In this document: piece by piece, positions 10,748 to 22,852 of the stretch
How positions within the stretch are numbered: the first letter of the stretch is position 1
Layout of the letters: each line of letters begins with the position of its first letter
NCBI GenBank assembly: GCA_949128115.1
Contig: OX421965.1
Span: 53,125,257-53,189,256 of the forward strand
Origin: Anaspis maculata
Lineage: Eukaryota; Arthropoda; Insecta; Coleoptera; Scraptiidae
Length of the DNA stretch: 64,000 nt
Direction: 5' to 3'
Translations under genes and position numbers: made by a program
The notes under the pieces: model-generated
Databases searched by the model: none
The model's input: only the letters and a program-made list of their open reading frames with translations
Told to the model about the DNA's origin: nothing

Positions 10748-10958
10748 AAGCCAAAAAGATAATTTTGATGTTGGTTAATTTAAAAGAAACAACAGGTCTG
10801 ATAGGAATAGATGGTTTGTGAATTTTAGGTGATCCATATAGACGCGGAGCAGCAGGATTCATGCAAAAAAGTGTTTGAACGTTCTTTTGGAAAGAATTAA
10901 TAGTTTCAGAATGTAATAAAATCGTTTTCGTATTCTCTTGGAAAAATTTAAAGTTGGG
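10748..10958 (-). pseudogene. PLE reverse transcriptase N-terminal segment
   Basis: The - strand frame reads RPNFKFFQENTKTILLHSET, then a stretch with APRLYGSPKIHKPSIPIRPV followed by VSF. The LYGxPKxHKP...RPxVS signature is a hallmark of Penelope-like RTs. The frame ends where the MITE begins and would have continued into VLDSVLRN at 10,420. No start codon or upstream partner was found before about 10,970. Confidence 0.85.
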
Positions 10959-10970
10959 TCTTCAACTTTC

Positions 10971-12839
10971 TCTACCTCTCTTCTACCTTCTCTCCACCTT
11001 CTAAATACACGATAGTTGAACTAACGTTGAATATGTCAAATACAACTTAGGAGATGATAATTTTAGAAGAGAGTAAACGAACTCGAAGCGGTCTCCAGAG
11101 CTTAACATACGTATAGTGCAGGCGGCAGCGAAATCCACAAGAAAGAACTCCCAATAGTAACTTTATTATCCTTTCGGTTTTTAGTCTCGTGCCGCTCGGA
11201 TGATGATAATGGATAGTTAAGAAAGAGAGTGGCGACGCTGGTGCAACTCGTCGATTTGAGACGAGGATAAATCGAGTGTCTTAAGTGAGCCCTCTTGACG
11301 GGTAAAATGGCATTTCTGTGTTTCGACTTCGACGCTCCCGGTCGAAATACGATGAAGCAAAGCAACACATACACACACACACACTAAAAAAAAAAACAAT
11401 ATCCCGTGGAGTATTGGTATCAGAAAGATCCTGTCAGATAGGGGGCCGGTTTGGCGGCTACGCCGAATACTTTCAGGGGATTTCGTATTGGCCATGACGT
11501 TTGTTAGCGCGCGCGGGGATGATGGATGACGTTATCAATGTCTTGGAATTGATAGCTTCTGGACCCGCTAATATTTTATATCTTGCCGAGCTGTATGAGG
11601 GCAAAAGCATGGGAGGAGCAAAAGTGGTCGTTGCGCTTGACTGATCCCAACACTTGCTCCAATTACTTTTGTTGACCAGACTTGCTCCCGCTGTCAGGTT
11701 ATCTCTCGTTCCTGACGCCCCCAATTCTTCGGCCAACATCCTCCAAATTAGACGATTGCCGCGAATTTAATGAAACTGTCAGGGCTTATGTTCCGCCAGT
11801 TCTTTGGCTGATGGCTGGTGGGGCCGGGGAGGTATTGATTAGTAAAAGTCCCAACTCTTTGAAAACTCTAAAGCTGTTGTTGTCAATCATTGTAGTTCTG
11901 ATGGATAAGTTTGGAATTTTTGACGATGATCGATAACAGTCTCAATAAGTAATCAAGTATACGTACCTACGAGTATTTTCCATTAATTACCTTCTTCGTG
12001 TGACGAGTAGTAGCGTGATTGAAATTGACATCATTAAAACAGAACAATTTATTGTACATTGTAGACGATTTCCAATCAAAACAATGACAATATAAAACCT
12101 GTACATGCGTTATTCAAGGCACTGCGTTACTGTTTTTATTGATTAGTTAAATTATTAATTAAGTTTACCAGAGCAAAGTCAATGCACCTGCTAGTTCAGA
12201 TAGCGGCAATAATTTACTACATATTTGAAAAACACGATCATTGCACTGATTTGCACTTAGCCTCTAAATAAACTACTCAAAAGTTAATTGGGCTATTTGA
12301 AAACTCCGCCTTTATCGAAATGTCACTTATTGTTTATAGAGTTGAAAAAAAGAAAGTCACAAGAATCAATTCCCAACACAGTGCAACTTGGCTAGAAAAA
12401 TCTTCTAACCTTCACTCTAACTTTATTATCCCTTGACCGATTATGAAAATTAAAAATTCGTATTAAACTTAAATCTTGCGATAAAAAGGCCTGAAGATCA
12501 AACTTGACTCAAGAGAAGCAATCAAAATCAAGGGTGCCATCAATGGTGACCTAAATCTGAGACAACTTTAGAATCCCAGTCTGTGAGGAGCAATTAATGA
12601 AAAGCAACTTGCTTGCGAACGATTCTCAATATGCCACGATTTTTCTTGCTCGTGTGAGTCAATGACGAAGGTAGGATAGAGGAGCCTTATTACAACTGCA
12701 GGCTTTCGAATGAGAATCAGTATATTGATCAGATGGGAATAGTCGCAATCAACACTACCCAAATCAGAACAACAAGTTATCTAATCTGGTTCGTCTTATC
12801 ACTTATTGTATGTACAGATTTTCATAGTGTTATAGTTAC
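10971..12839. other. Stretch without recognisable gene
   Basis: It holds pyrimidine-rich sequence near 10,960-11,000, an (AC)n run at 11,367-11,386 and AT-rich DNA after 11,940. Reading frames here are short, overlapping and without family motifs. Confidence 0.5.
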
Positions 12840-12999
12840 GAGGATTTCCAGGTGACCAAGGGACTGATTTTCCTTGCGATGGGAAACCGCCGGTATCTAG
12901 TGCCTGTGGGCGATGAGCCACTGGCGGGTCCCATCTGATTCTAAGCTGGCTAAACTAAAACTCGGGTGGTCCTAGGCAAACCCACCGAGTAGGTATAAC

Positions 13000-13239
13000 A
13001 TGCCTGCAAGCAGCATTACCCCAATGGATAGAGGTAATCCGTCAGTGCAGTCAGGGGAGGCTGATGAAGTCAAGAACGTACCAGCACGGGGCGTGGATGT
13101 GTCGGACATCCGCACCTACTTTTGGAAGTCAAATACGGAGTCCACGTATAACCTTGTAAGAAAAATGGAGAAGAGACTGAAGTTCCGCGCCAGTAGCATA
13201 GATTGCGAAAGGATAATGCCAACGAAGAGCGAAAACTAA
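13000..13239 (+). other. 79-codon ORF, unrecognised
   Basis: An ATG-started frame follows a GC-richer leader (12,850-12,999) unlike its AT-rich surroundings. The product is hydrophilic and ends in a basic stretch (LVRKMEKRLKFR). The base composition step suggests a piece of a retroelement 5' region or ORF1, but no zinc knuckle, RT or nuclease motif is visible. It may be meaningless. Confidence 0.2.
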
Positions 13240-13482
13240 ATCGAAATTGGTTGTCAATTAAAAAACAATGTTGTTTCTTAAAAGGGCAAAATGTTCGATA
13301 CCGTCACACCAAATTGTATGCTGTTTAAATACATCTTCGCATAAGTAGACGATGCAGGTACCTACTTACTTTTTTGAATATCACACGACTTTTCTCAACT
13401 TGTTGCTGACGTGACAGTTGCAAAAGAATCACAGCGTTGGTGGTGCTTGGTGGTCGATATGTATTACTGGATGACTGATTGC

Positions 13483-14589
13483 ATACCGGGTGATCATTCG
13501 AAAAGTATCCACCTGCAATAACTCCCGATTCCTAGTCAATATCTGTTCGAGCAGAAACAGGTCGATTTTAATATCGAGGTGGACATCTTAAACATACATT
13601 GGCAAATTTCTATCTTCAGCCCCCTCGCCCTCATTCATCCCAAAAATAAAATTTTAAATGACACTACCTAGCTTGCGGTACATCAAATTGAAGAAAATTA
13701 AATTCTCTTTCTGAAAAAGATATTTTTAAAAAATTTAACTGTACCTCCCTTCTCCCTAAAAACTCTCTGAGTGTCCCTTTCAATTTTCTGGACCCCTAAA
13801 TTCTCTTCAGTTTAGTCAGCATCATCCTGAATAGTTTCGAAGAAGAGAATTTTCGGTGAAAAAAGTGCCACCCAAATTGACCCCATTGCTCTCCCCCACC
13901 TCAACTTTAAAATTTAACAAAATATCACCCACTTTGTGATACATCAAAAATAAGGAAATTGAATTCTTTTTCTAAAAACAATTTTTTTGAAATTTTCAAC
14001 CCCTCTCCCATTTAACTGGACATTTAGAGTATTTTAGTAGGAAAACGCGCTCGAAAACGCGGGTTTTGAAGATTTGAAAAAATTGTATTCAGGGAGAGAA
14101 TTCAATTCCTTTCAATTTGCTGTATCACAAAGTAGGTATAGGTATTCTCATTTTAGATTTTTGAGGTGAGGAGGGGGGAGCGAAGGGGTGAATATGGGTA
14201 GCACTTTTTCCATAGAAAATTTTCTCTTTCGATGCTGCGCAGGATGACGTTGACTGCATTGAAGAGAATTGAGAGGTCAAGAATATTTAATTGGACACTC
14301 AGAGAATTGAGGGGGGAAGAGAAGTGGGGTTAAAAATATTAGAAATATTTTTTCAGGAAAAAAATTTGATTCTGTTGAAATTAATGTACCGCAAAATAGG
14401 TAGTGTCATTTGAAATTTCAAAGTTGGGGTAGGTGGGGGCGAGGGGGCTAAAGATAGAAAATCGCAAATGTATGTTTTAGATGTCCCCCCCCCCTCGATA
14501 TAAAAATCGACCTGTTTTTGCTAGAAGACATTTTCACTAGGAATCGGGAGTTATTGCAGGTGGATAGTTTTCAAATGATCACCCGGTAT
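13483..14589. mobile_element. Long foldback palindrome (1.1 kb) with TA-type ends
   Basis: ATACCGGGTGATCATT at the left is mirrored by AATGATCACCCGGTAT at the right. Inner blocks pair throughout: GCAATAACTCCCGATTCCTA with the block near 14,540, the CCCCCTCGCCC block near 13,620 with GGGCGAGGGGG near 14,440, and the TTCTCTTC block near 13,803 with GAAGAGAA near 14,260. The centre is near 14,040. The outer TA on each side fits a Tc1/mariner-type TA target duplication with CCGGGTGATCA as the TIR. Non-coding. Confidence 0.85.
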
Positions 14590-17500
14590 AGCGCCAGTGA
14601 TGACTATGATCGTTCATCTCTTTTAATTGGAGACGTGTATCAAGTGCCGAACAAATTGTAAGCTTCTCATGACGCCCAAGCTTGGTAGTATGAACTCGCT
14701 TATGTTCAGGTATGGCATCAAAAGAAAAATTACTTTGGCATTCTGATTCACTACGGGCGGGTAGTTCAGGAACAAAGACACCATGCATTGTCAATTCAAA
14801 ACTCCCGCTTGGAACCATATGATTGAATGACTTTATGACTGCAAAATGGGCCGCTATCAGGCGAAATGTGCCCTATTCTTGTGCCCTGCAGCCACTCACC
14901 TAATTTATTCACCATATTGCACGTAACACGTGTCCCTTTCTCGTAAAACGTTTTTCCTGAGGACTTCTTCTATTAAAATTTATTGTGTCCCTGATAGCCG
15001 CCATAAATCGGTTTGGCGGGAGTATTTTATTCCACAAAATATTGTCGTAAAAAAGCTCCCATCTTTCTCCTCTCCGACTCCACCTCGCGCCGTAAATGTA
15101 AAATATTAAAGGCTGATATGCGTAAAATAAAAATTGCCACACCGGAAGGACCACCATCGCCACCGTCGGCCTCGGCCTGCGATAAACTGCCAAATTAACC
15201 TCGCGCGCTCCATCCCGAAGGACAAAGACCCGGGGCCAATGGTGAACGAGGAGGAGAAGGAAAAATCACGATGACTTACGCGTCCGACTGTTTTGCGCGC
15301 TCCCGTTTGGTCGTTTCCAAATTAATTAATCGGATTTGGGTAAATTGGAAGGAACGGCCCAAAGAGGTGTTTTCCTAATTTCAATGTATATTGAGAAACG
15401 GTGAAAAGTTCGCACCCGAGAATTATAAATCTTTTAAGGTGGCGACACCTTTTCTTGGTGCCCGCGCGCCGCTGCTGCATTCGCTATTTATGAATTTATC
15501 TTCTAATAAATCATCGGCAACAGCGCCGCCGAATCGCACACACACCTTTTATGATTTTAAATATTAATATATTGCTGCACAAAATACATAATGGGTCTTG
15601 TCAGTTACATGACGGTTCATTTTTCATGTTTCGTTCCGTATTTATTTAATAAAAAGGCGCCTTTTTCAGGCGTTTCGGATTTCTGGATATATAGAAGCAA
15701 AGAAAGAGGGGGGGGGCGCCCGCCGCACAGCCATCACGCAAAGTTCAATTTTAGAACGCCGTATAAGCTTACTGATCCGGTTCCTCTAGCAAGGACTTTT
15801 GTTATTGATATAATAAATAACTACGAGAACGATATCGAATTACAACTCCATGACCAATACAGAGTTTCACCCCCGCGTTCAAGGCTATAGACCAGAAATA
15901 TCACCGAACAAGAATATTTCTCCTGCTTAAGCATATAGCTCATTCTTTGCTTTCACTTTCACGAGTTGGTACTGTGAGATACCCCCTTCCCTACCTTTAA
16001 ATTGATTAAGCTGTTATACGTCTAGTCGACCCTACGTCATGTTTTGTTGTGCCGTAGATTTTTATTTACCTTTACCTAAGTCATTTGAATCAATTACACC
16101 TACCTCGAATTCCCGTCGTACTAATATCCCAAGCATTCTATAGTAGTAACCTCACGTTCTTTGAAAGGGGATGAATTTGAATAAACATTGAAAAATGAAA
16201 AAGTCATTCAACTACACCTCAACTTTATCACAAATTAAGCAAAAATCGCCAATTCAATTGAGTTCACCTTAATTATTTATTTCATAATTTACAGACGTGC
16301 TGACATCAGCTAGCGTTGATAATTATTCAAGTTTACATTCGGTTTCTGAAAGAAAAGAACACCCTAATTACGCGTGAAAACCCTGCGACTAATTAATTCT
16401 ACCCTTCCAATTTAATTCCGTTTTGCATTCTTCCTAATTTTTGGAAGTATTGGCGAACCCGTTTCCTAATGCACTAGGATTTTAATTCCTTGCGTAATTC
16501 ACTAAGCCTTCGTCGAATTTTAATTTAAACCCTCTCTACCTTCTCGGCCATTTTCATTTTGTACGAAGAGAAATTTCGATTCTTCAATTGCACTTAGAGA
16601 GAGATTGTTGTTCACTGAGTTTTGTCTTGGTATTCCGAATTTCGAGCCATTGTTTTAATTTTTGGTCAAATAATTTACATAAAATGGATTACATTCCATG
16701 GATTTTATATCCGGCTGGTGCTATCGTTTGAACTTACAGACTCATCCAGCAGTTTTATTTCACGCTGGGTTGAATAACTTTACAAACGTCTGCAATCAGT
16801 TGTACAATTGTCGCGGTGAGCCCTTCAATTAATTAGCCTGCAAAATTGATGTTCTGTTCCTTTCTATATTGAAGTATTTTCGAAACGACACTGAATTTTC
16901 TTGGCATTGCTCAAGGGGTTCTCTCTTTGAGAAACTCAACCTTTTGCCCATAGACTCTTTGTCGTGCGAAAGGGTTAAATATTTTATTCTGTGGGGAAAA
17001 TAATGCGTGATCGAGATTTGGCCCAGATTTGATTTGCATAAATACTGCTAGTGCTTGTCTCAAGCTAATAGAGTCTACAAAATCATGCTCTGCAGGAAGC
17101 TAAATCTCTTTGAAAGGGTTACTGAGGTTTCGACTTTTTTTCTGGCTTCTTGAAGGTAGGTAGCTGAAACAAGGGGCCGCATTTAAAAGCTCAAAGCAAC
17201 TACAGGGAATTGAAATCGGCTTGATGCTTACCATGGCTGTTCGAAATATCAAAACAGAACCTACTAACATTTTGTAAACCAAACAATTTCTCCAACCCTA
17301 TTAAGCAACTTGCATTTGATTACAATGAAAATCAAACTTGCCTCAATTTCCCCTTCTCGTCACTGATGCATTACAATCAATTACTGTGTTTTTAGCACTT
17401 TTCTTAATTTATTTTTCGTGAAAAGTACGAGTTTTTCTTCTCCCGCACATCTGCTGTTCTTGACTGCTACCACGCGAGTCCCCTCTTCTCCCCCGTCTCT

Positions 17501-17785
17501 ATTCTTGGACCCTTCCTGTTACCACCACCGTCTCACGTCTCAAGCTCTTGGCCTACAAACGTCGATGCGCCCGCATACGTTTCCTGACTCCATCACCCCA
17601 TGTGCAATTTCGTCACTCTCCAATTCCGCCCGTAATTCTGATTTATTCCTAAATATTTATTCTTCTTTGTTTTATAATTTTCAAGGCGTCCCACCACAGT
17701 ACCTACCTACTAACCTGACCAAGAGCTTTCCTTACTGAATCACTCGTTAGTTTCGAAGTCAGTGCCAATAATACATAGGATATAA
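14590..17785. other. Stretch without recognisable gene
   Basis: No motif-bearing frame. The GC content is higher near 15,190-15,500; the rest is AT-rich, with TTAATTAATT-like words near 15,320 and 16,390. Exons of a long-intron gene could be hidden here, but nothing shows it. Confidence 0.5.
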
Positions 17786-17836
17786 ACATAAAATGTCAAG
17801 CACTGTCAAAGCTCATGAAAACGAAGTGTACCTATA
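17786..17836. repeat. Dispersed repeat fragment, copy 1
   Basis: About 45 bp, including GCACTGTCAAAGCTCATG and GTGTACCTA, recur at 26,481-26,525 in the same orientation with only a few changes. There the block is the inner side of an inverted-repeat element end, so this is likely a solo fragment of that family. Confidence 0.6.
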
Positions 17837-20800
17837 GGCCAGTCATTATGTCTTTTCACTTCGAAAAAAATAGTAGAGGGTTGAAATTTTGTACACACGT
17901 TCCTCTGATGGTCATTATTGAGCTATAAAAAGTCCTCTGAAATTCGAACTCAGGAACCCATGATAATGGCCATCAAGTGTTGAAAACTCGTTTCTTCAGC
18001 TTAGAAGTCCTTGTCTTGACTCAAGGTTTTTCTTTTTGCAATTAAATGATTTCCTGTGACCATTTCAACAACAGCCATATACGATTTCATTATTTGCATA
18101 GGAGGCCTCCTATACTATACGTTTTTGTCGGCCCTGAATAGGCCGCCGTCAAGATGACTTGCTTGAAGGCGGCCCCGTGCTGTTTTGGTGTCTATATGAC
18201 GGTAACACAGCTCTGTGGCCCCCTAGTCGCACTTCCACGTATGACAAGGTCAGTTTTACAAGATTTCAATATCAATTTGAGGGGAAATTCAACTTTACTC
18301 ATAGAGAAGTTTGTTTTACACCAGGTAAAAAGATGGCAACCCTACAGTGCTGAAGTAGAAAATTTGCCCAGTCAACTGGAATCACCGTAGAAGTGAACCT
18401 ACTATAGTATCATTATCATTTCTTGTGTTACTTGTATTGTGAACTTGCAACGTGCCTGGTTACCCAACTACCACGTTCGACGTTCCAACTGACAGCCAAG
18501 TGGATTTGTCTCAAATGGGGGCCTTAACTATGGTGACCAAGCTGGTCATCTCAAATAATGGCCTACGGGTCATACTGGTTCATGTTTCTGTCCAAAGTTC
18601 GATACTCTCCCTTCGTAATCGGAAAACTCAGAATACACTCCAATCCAAATTTCTTTTGCACTTGGTAGATTCCGAAGTGAATTGCATGAATTAAATACTC
18701 TTTCCACCTCAAGAATAGAAAATTATTTGAATGGAGAGCCTTTTCGAATAAGTAAAATGGTGTTGGCAAAGAAACTGCTCTCGACATTTTAAGTAGAAGC
18801 AGTATCTAATTAAATTCCCAGTTGCAACATCAAACTTGCATCCGCACTTTTCCATTAGCGATTCTCTTTTATGCGCTTTGATAAAGATCGTCGCCATTCG
18901 AGAAAGAGAGACGTTCTCCGACGGAAATATACTTGGAGTTTTTATTGTTTTCAATATAAAGGACTTCGGAGGAACTTGTGCTATCGAGGTTCGTGCGCTG
19001 TCCCCGAGAATTGCGTTTGCTATGAACTATGCCATCAATGTGTCTCAAATTAATCGGTGGTGTATGGCGCCGCCTGTGATACGAACAACAGGAATATCTC
19101 TGTGAACGCTGATAGTGCCTGGGAAATCCTGAAGGATCCCGGTTGGTACAATTTCTTGTATCGTATAGAACTGTGTCGCTCTGTTATTAATTGCCGCAGC
19201 TCAGATGGACTGACCGCAAAGTCCTTTATCAAAACCACTTGGCAATAGTAGTTAGGAATCTATGTCTAGCAAGTGTCATGCCAGTCTTCATTGCACAATA
19301 TATCTGATTATTGATTTTCCATTCTAACTCATCCAATGAAACCGTTTTCATGGACGATAATGCCAAGTCTCATGACCCAATAATGAACACCTCCGAAACA
19401 ATTCAGGATGGGTTAGAAATTTGCTTGTAGATGTCTTTGAAATTACCTGAAAACTTATCAAAGCCCATCGCTCGGTCGGGTTTCAATTTGAAAATAAAGT
19501 TGGGAAGCTATACTGGCTCTGGTGAGACTCTCTTAGATGTGAGACTTGATGCCACTATACCGCGAGGGTATATAAAGTTCTGTTTTCGAACGCACGATAT
19601 CAGTATTTGTAACGTGCCGTATGTTTAGTGAGCGACATTTCAGGATCAGCCGGGTGTTTTTTTACGTCCGGATCTCCGGATGCCTTGCCGAAAAGGTACA
19701 AGAAGAAAACAATCAAGCTTCTCTTGTCCCGGTAAAGTAGCATCCCCACTCGCATGCTGATATGTTACCTACGTGACTTATAAAACGTCTATTAAATCAC
19801 TCGGCATTAGGGGGGAAAGAAGATCATTGCCGACCTCAACTCCGCTTCCCGCACTATATTCACTTTCGTCCCCGACAAACCGAGCGCACAAACAGCAGGT
19901 CCTTTTCTCCTCTTGTTCCTTCTTGTCCTCTCTTGTGTGCTTGGAAATTACACTCTGACAATGCCAGGCTCTGGAGCCCTCAAGGTTCGAGATTATCTTT
20001 AATTTCTTTTTACGGATCTATGCCCTCTTGTGTCGGCTTAATGTAAGACGTCGCGGCATGTTGAACCTCCACGAGCAATATCTCTGAAATATTATTCTTC
20101 ATTAAGCTTAACCGTTATTTGTCATAAAATTGCGGTCGGTCGGTTTTTTTTTTCGGTCATAAATTCATCCAATTTCCTGATAAATGAGGGACAAATTGTT
20201 ATGATCCAGAATTAATGGTGGTGGCTGCGACGCGGATGACGGAGGCGGGCTTCTCTCATTGTTCGAGGATTCATCTCTGCTGGTGGTGGCGGTTTTTCCT
20301 CTTGCGGATTTTCAAAGATTAAAAATTCATGGTTGGTGCTATTTATGAGGTGTTGCAGTAGCGCAGAGGGTGTCCCGGAAGGATTTACCTAGACATGAAG
20401 TCCCATCTGTGTGGTAGTGTGCGGCGTGCCATAATTAGGGCGATGTAGCCGCATCAACTCAATCAAAACAATTAGATCTGGCTAATCTGATATCTCTCAC
20501 GGGGTGTAATTTGCATAATAACTGAACGGCGGTGGTGCGTCATTCTGGCTTAGCGCAAACATTTAATATAGAGAAGCAATTCTCCTGCGTAGGGTGCACC
20601 GTTCGAAGGGATGAGCGTGCGATTAAGAGAGGCGTGGAATTTCCAGACAGCATTCCTCAAACTTTTGGAACTTGGCGAGGCACCGGTATCCCGCATCCAT
20701 TTTGTGATTGTATAATTTCTAAATCGCCATGATGCGGCTGTCTGCAGCTGTTGTGTAGTTTACTATTTAGAAATTTCACAAAACATACCCCAACAGTTAT

Positions 20801-21782
20801 CTATCATTTGTTGTATCTTTGTTCATGTAGCCTACATAATTATTGGAAATGGTGTAACGTTATACTGCATTCATTGGCCGAAAATAACGACCAAGAACTA
20901 TTTGACCGTGCGTATTCTATTCCTTCTATCAGGTACAAGTAGAGCAACCAAAATAAAAAGTTCTAGGTGTCATATATCTCAATTGTTCGTTATTTCCTGC
21001 AACAGTGAAACTTCGAAGCTTGAAAAGCTCTACACTCATCTTAGGAAGCAGGGATCACGCCTAGAGAGTCATTATTCAAAATTATTGTTTCAGTGGTGTG
21101 ATTTTCTAATTTTACCTCTTGAAAACAACTCTAAAAAATCAATCCTGGTTTTGATTCGAAAGCCAACCAGGACTTCATGATATGACCAGGCAACGATACC
21201 CCAAAGGACAAATAGAAGGTTCGCAAATGACAGACGTACACCAAATGCATTGCAGTATATAATCATTTTCACGGCTTTCTTTATTAGGGTAAGCTAGGAG
21301 AAAATGTGTTGAATTGGCAGGAATGATACGATGCTCACTAGATTTTGATGCCTTGATAGATGTGCTATGTATAATGTGACAGCTGTCACCGTCATCTCGA
21401 CGCGATGCACTTGCAAGTAAAAATTTTCAGGACTGCGCGATGAAATTAGAGAAACGTGAGCTCGCTGCAGTTGAAGTTGCTTTGGTTGGTAAGAAACGTC
21501 GATTCTACCATGGTTGGTGGCTTCTCGCTGACGATGCCAGGTGAGCGGGTGGTCATCAAGAAAAATGATAGCCAAGCGCCCCAGTACTATGTGAAATGCA
21601 GTAAATGCTCACCGTCCAGTGGTGGCTTCTGTGAGCTGAGGTTGAGAAAACTCCCTTGGATTAACAATAGTTTGTGGAGTTGGATTGCGCGAGACGAGGT
21701 GAGTGAGTGCAGTTTGTTGAAATCTTGTCGATTCATTATTATGTATCTTCTTCTCAACCCGGCGATGCACGGGTGAAATTAC
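17837..21782. other. Stretch without recognisable gene
   Basis: Short overlapping frames occur (for example 18,836-19,248 and 21,456-21,776) with no family motif and no consistent splice pattern that I can defend. A block near 18,370-18,405 resembles one near 38,270-38,310, a probable small repeat. Confidence 0.45.
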
Positions 21783-21790
21783 CTAACATC
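21783..21790. repeat. Target-site duplication (left) of the hAT element
   Basis: CTAACATC directly precedes the CAGTGGCG terminus and is repeated exactly after the other terminus at 22,845-22,852. An 8-bp duplication is diagnostic of hAT superfamily insertion. Confidence 0.9.
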
Positions 21791-22023
21791 CAGTGGCGCA
21801 GCCAAGGGGGGGCTAGGGGGCTATAGCCCCCCCCCCCAGACAGTCTCGCTTTTTCACCAAAGCAATGAAAAATTTTGAACAAAATAAAAAAATTATTGTG
21901 TTCGACTGTTACCTTCTTTATCATTTAGAAAATAGATCATTAGTCTCTCTGTGTAAGAGTTGCACTGCGATTGGATTGCGCGTTTTTTTTTTCAATTGGT
22001 GTGGAGAGAGAAACTTCCGGTTC

Positions 22024-22352
22024 AAGGACGGAGTTGAATTGGTAAGATAAGCGTTGCGGAATCAACCCCTGTGGGTTTATTTCTTGTCAGAATCTCACCA
22101 TTCAGGTTTCTTCCAAAAGCTACAAGGATGCACTTTGGTTTGAGCTCATTGGCATTTCCAAAATCCAAAAATCAATTATTCATCCAAAAATAAAAATAAT
22201 ATTTTTCGATTTTGGAAATGCCAATGGGCTCAAACCAAACTGCATTCTTGTAGCTTTCGAAAGAGACCTAAATGGTAAGATTCTGTCAAGAAATCAACCC
22301 ACAGGGATTATTGATTCCACAACGCTTATTTTACCGATATAACTCCGTCCTT
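22024..22352. mobile_element. Palindromic MITE, copy 2, nested in the hAT element
   Basis: It has the same AAGGACGGAGT...ACTCCGTCCTT ends and the same inner GGTTTGAGC(C/T)CATTGGCATT arms as the copy at 10,421. Length is nearly equal (329 versus 327 bp). The centre differs more, as expected for loop sequence. It inserted after the hAT element. Confidence 0.88.
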
Positions 22353-22404
22353 AAGCAAGTATACCCACCTACCTATTAGGCTTATTTTGTAACTTCTCGT
22401 TCAC

Positions 22405-22486
22405 TAACGACTCGTTAGCGAACGATTATCGTTCAGACTGCCAATTAACGACTCGTTAGCGAACGATTATCGTTCAGACTGCCACT
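22405..22486 (+). repeat. 41-bp unit repeated twice
   Basis: TAACGACTCGTTAGCGAACG begins at 22,405 and again at 22,446, and each copy runs on identically through GATTATCGTTCAGACTGCCA. It lies inside the hAT element, right of the nested MITE. Confidence 0.85.
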
Positions 22487-22844
22487 ATCGATAGATCTAA
22501 CAAGAGCACAAAAAACCGTATTTCGTGAACAGCTGCGTTCGGCCGTATCGTTTGTATGGCCGAACGATCGTGTATGACGTTTCTACGTGCGCGCAGCGCA
22601 GCTTTCAGTTTGCAAGTGTCATAACTACCACTTATTACTGTCATTTTCCCCGGAAACCCGGCGAATACTGAATTTAATACCTACTTCAATATAAGGAAGG
22701 TAACATTGGTATCACAATAATTATACTCGAAAATAGAATACCAAGGCCTTTTTTCCGGGGGGGGGAGGGGTTCGCCTTTGACGCAGCTCGCTTCGCTCGC
22801 GTTCATTAGCCCCCCCCCATGGCTAAATCCTGGCTGCGCCACTG

Positions 22845-22852
22845 CTAACATC
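22845..22852. repeat. Target-site duplication (right) of the hAT element
   Basis: CTAACATC, identical to the left duplication at 21,783-21,790. Confidence 0.9.

Larger units (their letters stand above)
9143..10970 (-). mobile_element. Penelope-like retroelement (PLE), decayed, with a nested MITE
   Basis: On the - strand, in order, are the N-terminal RT segment (10,958-10,748), a nested palindromic MITE (10,421-10,747), the RT core (10,420-9,724), a GIY-YIG endonuclease domain (9,734-9,486) and a hammerhead motif. This order is specific to Penelope-like elements, which prime at nicks made by their own endonuclease. Frameshifts, an in-frame stop and the MITE make this copy dead. Outer edges are approximate because terminal repeats were not delimited. 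Confidence 0.88.
21791..22844. mobile_element. Non-autonomous hAT element (1,054 bp)
   Basis: The ends are CAGTGGCGCAGCCA at the left and TGGCTGCGCCACTG at the right, a perfect 14-bp terminal inverted repeat of hAT type, with G-rich runs just inside, flanked by identical 8-bp duplications. No transposase is encoded. It carries a nested 329-bp palindromic MITE and a 41-bp tandem duplication. Without the MITE the element would be about 725 bp. Confidence 0.92.
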
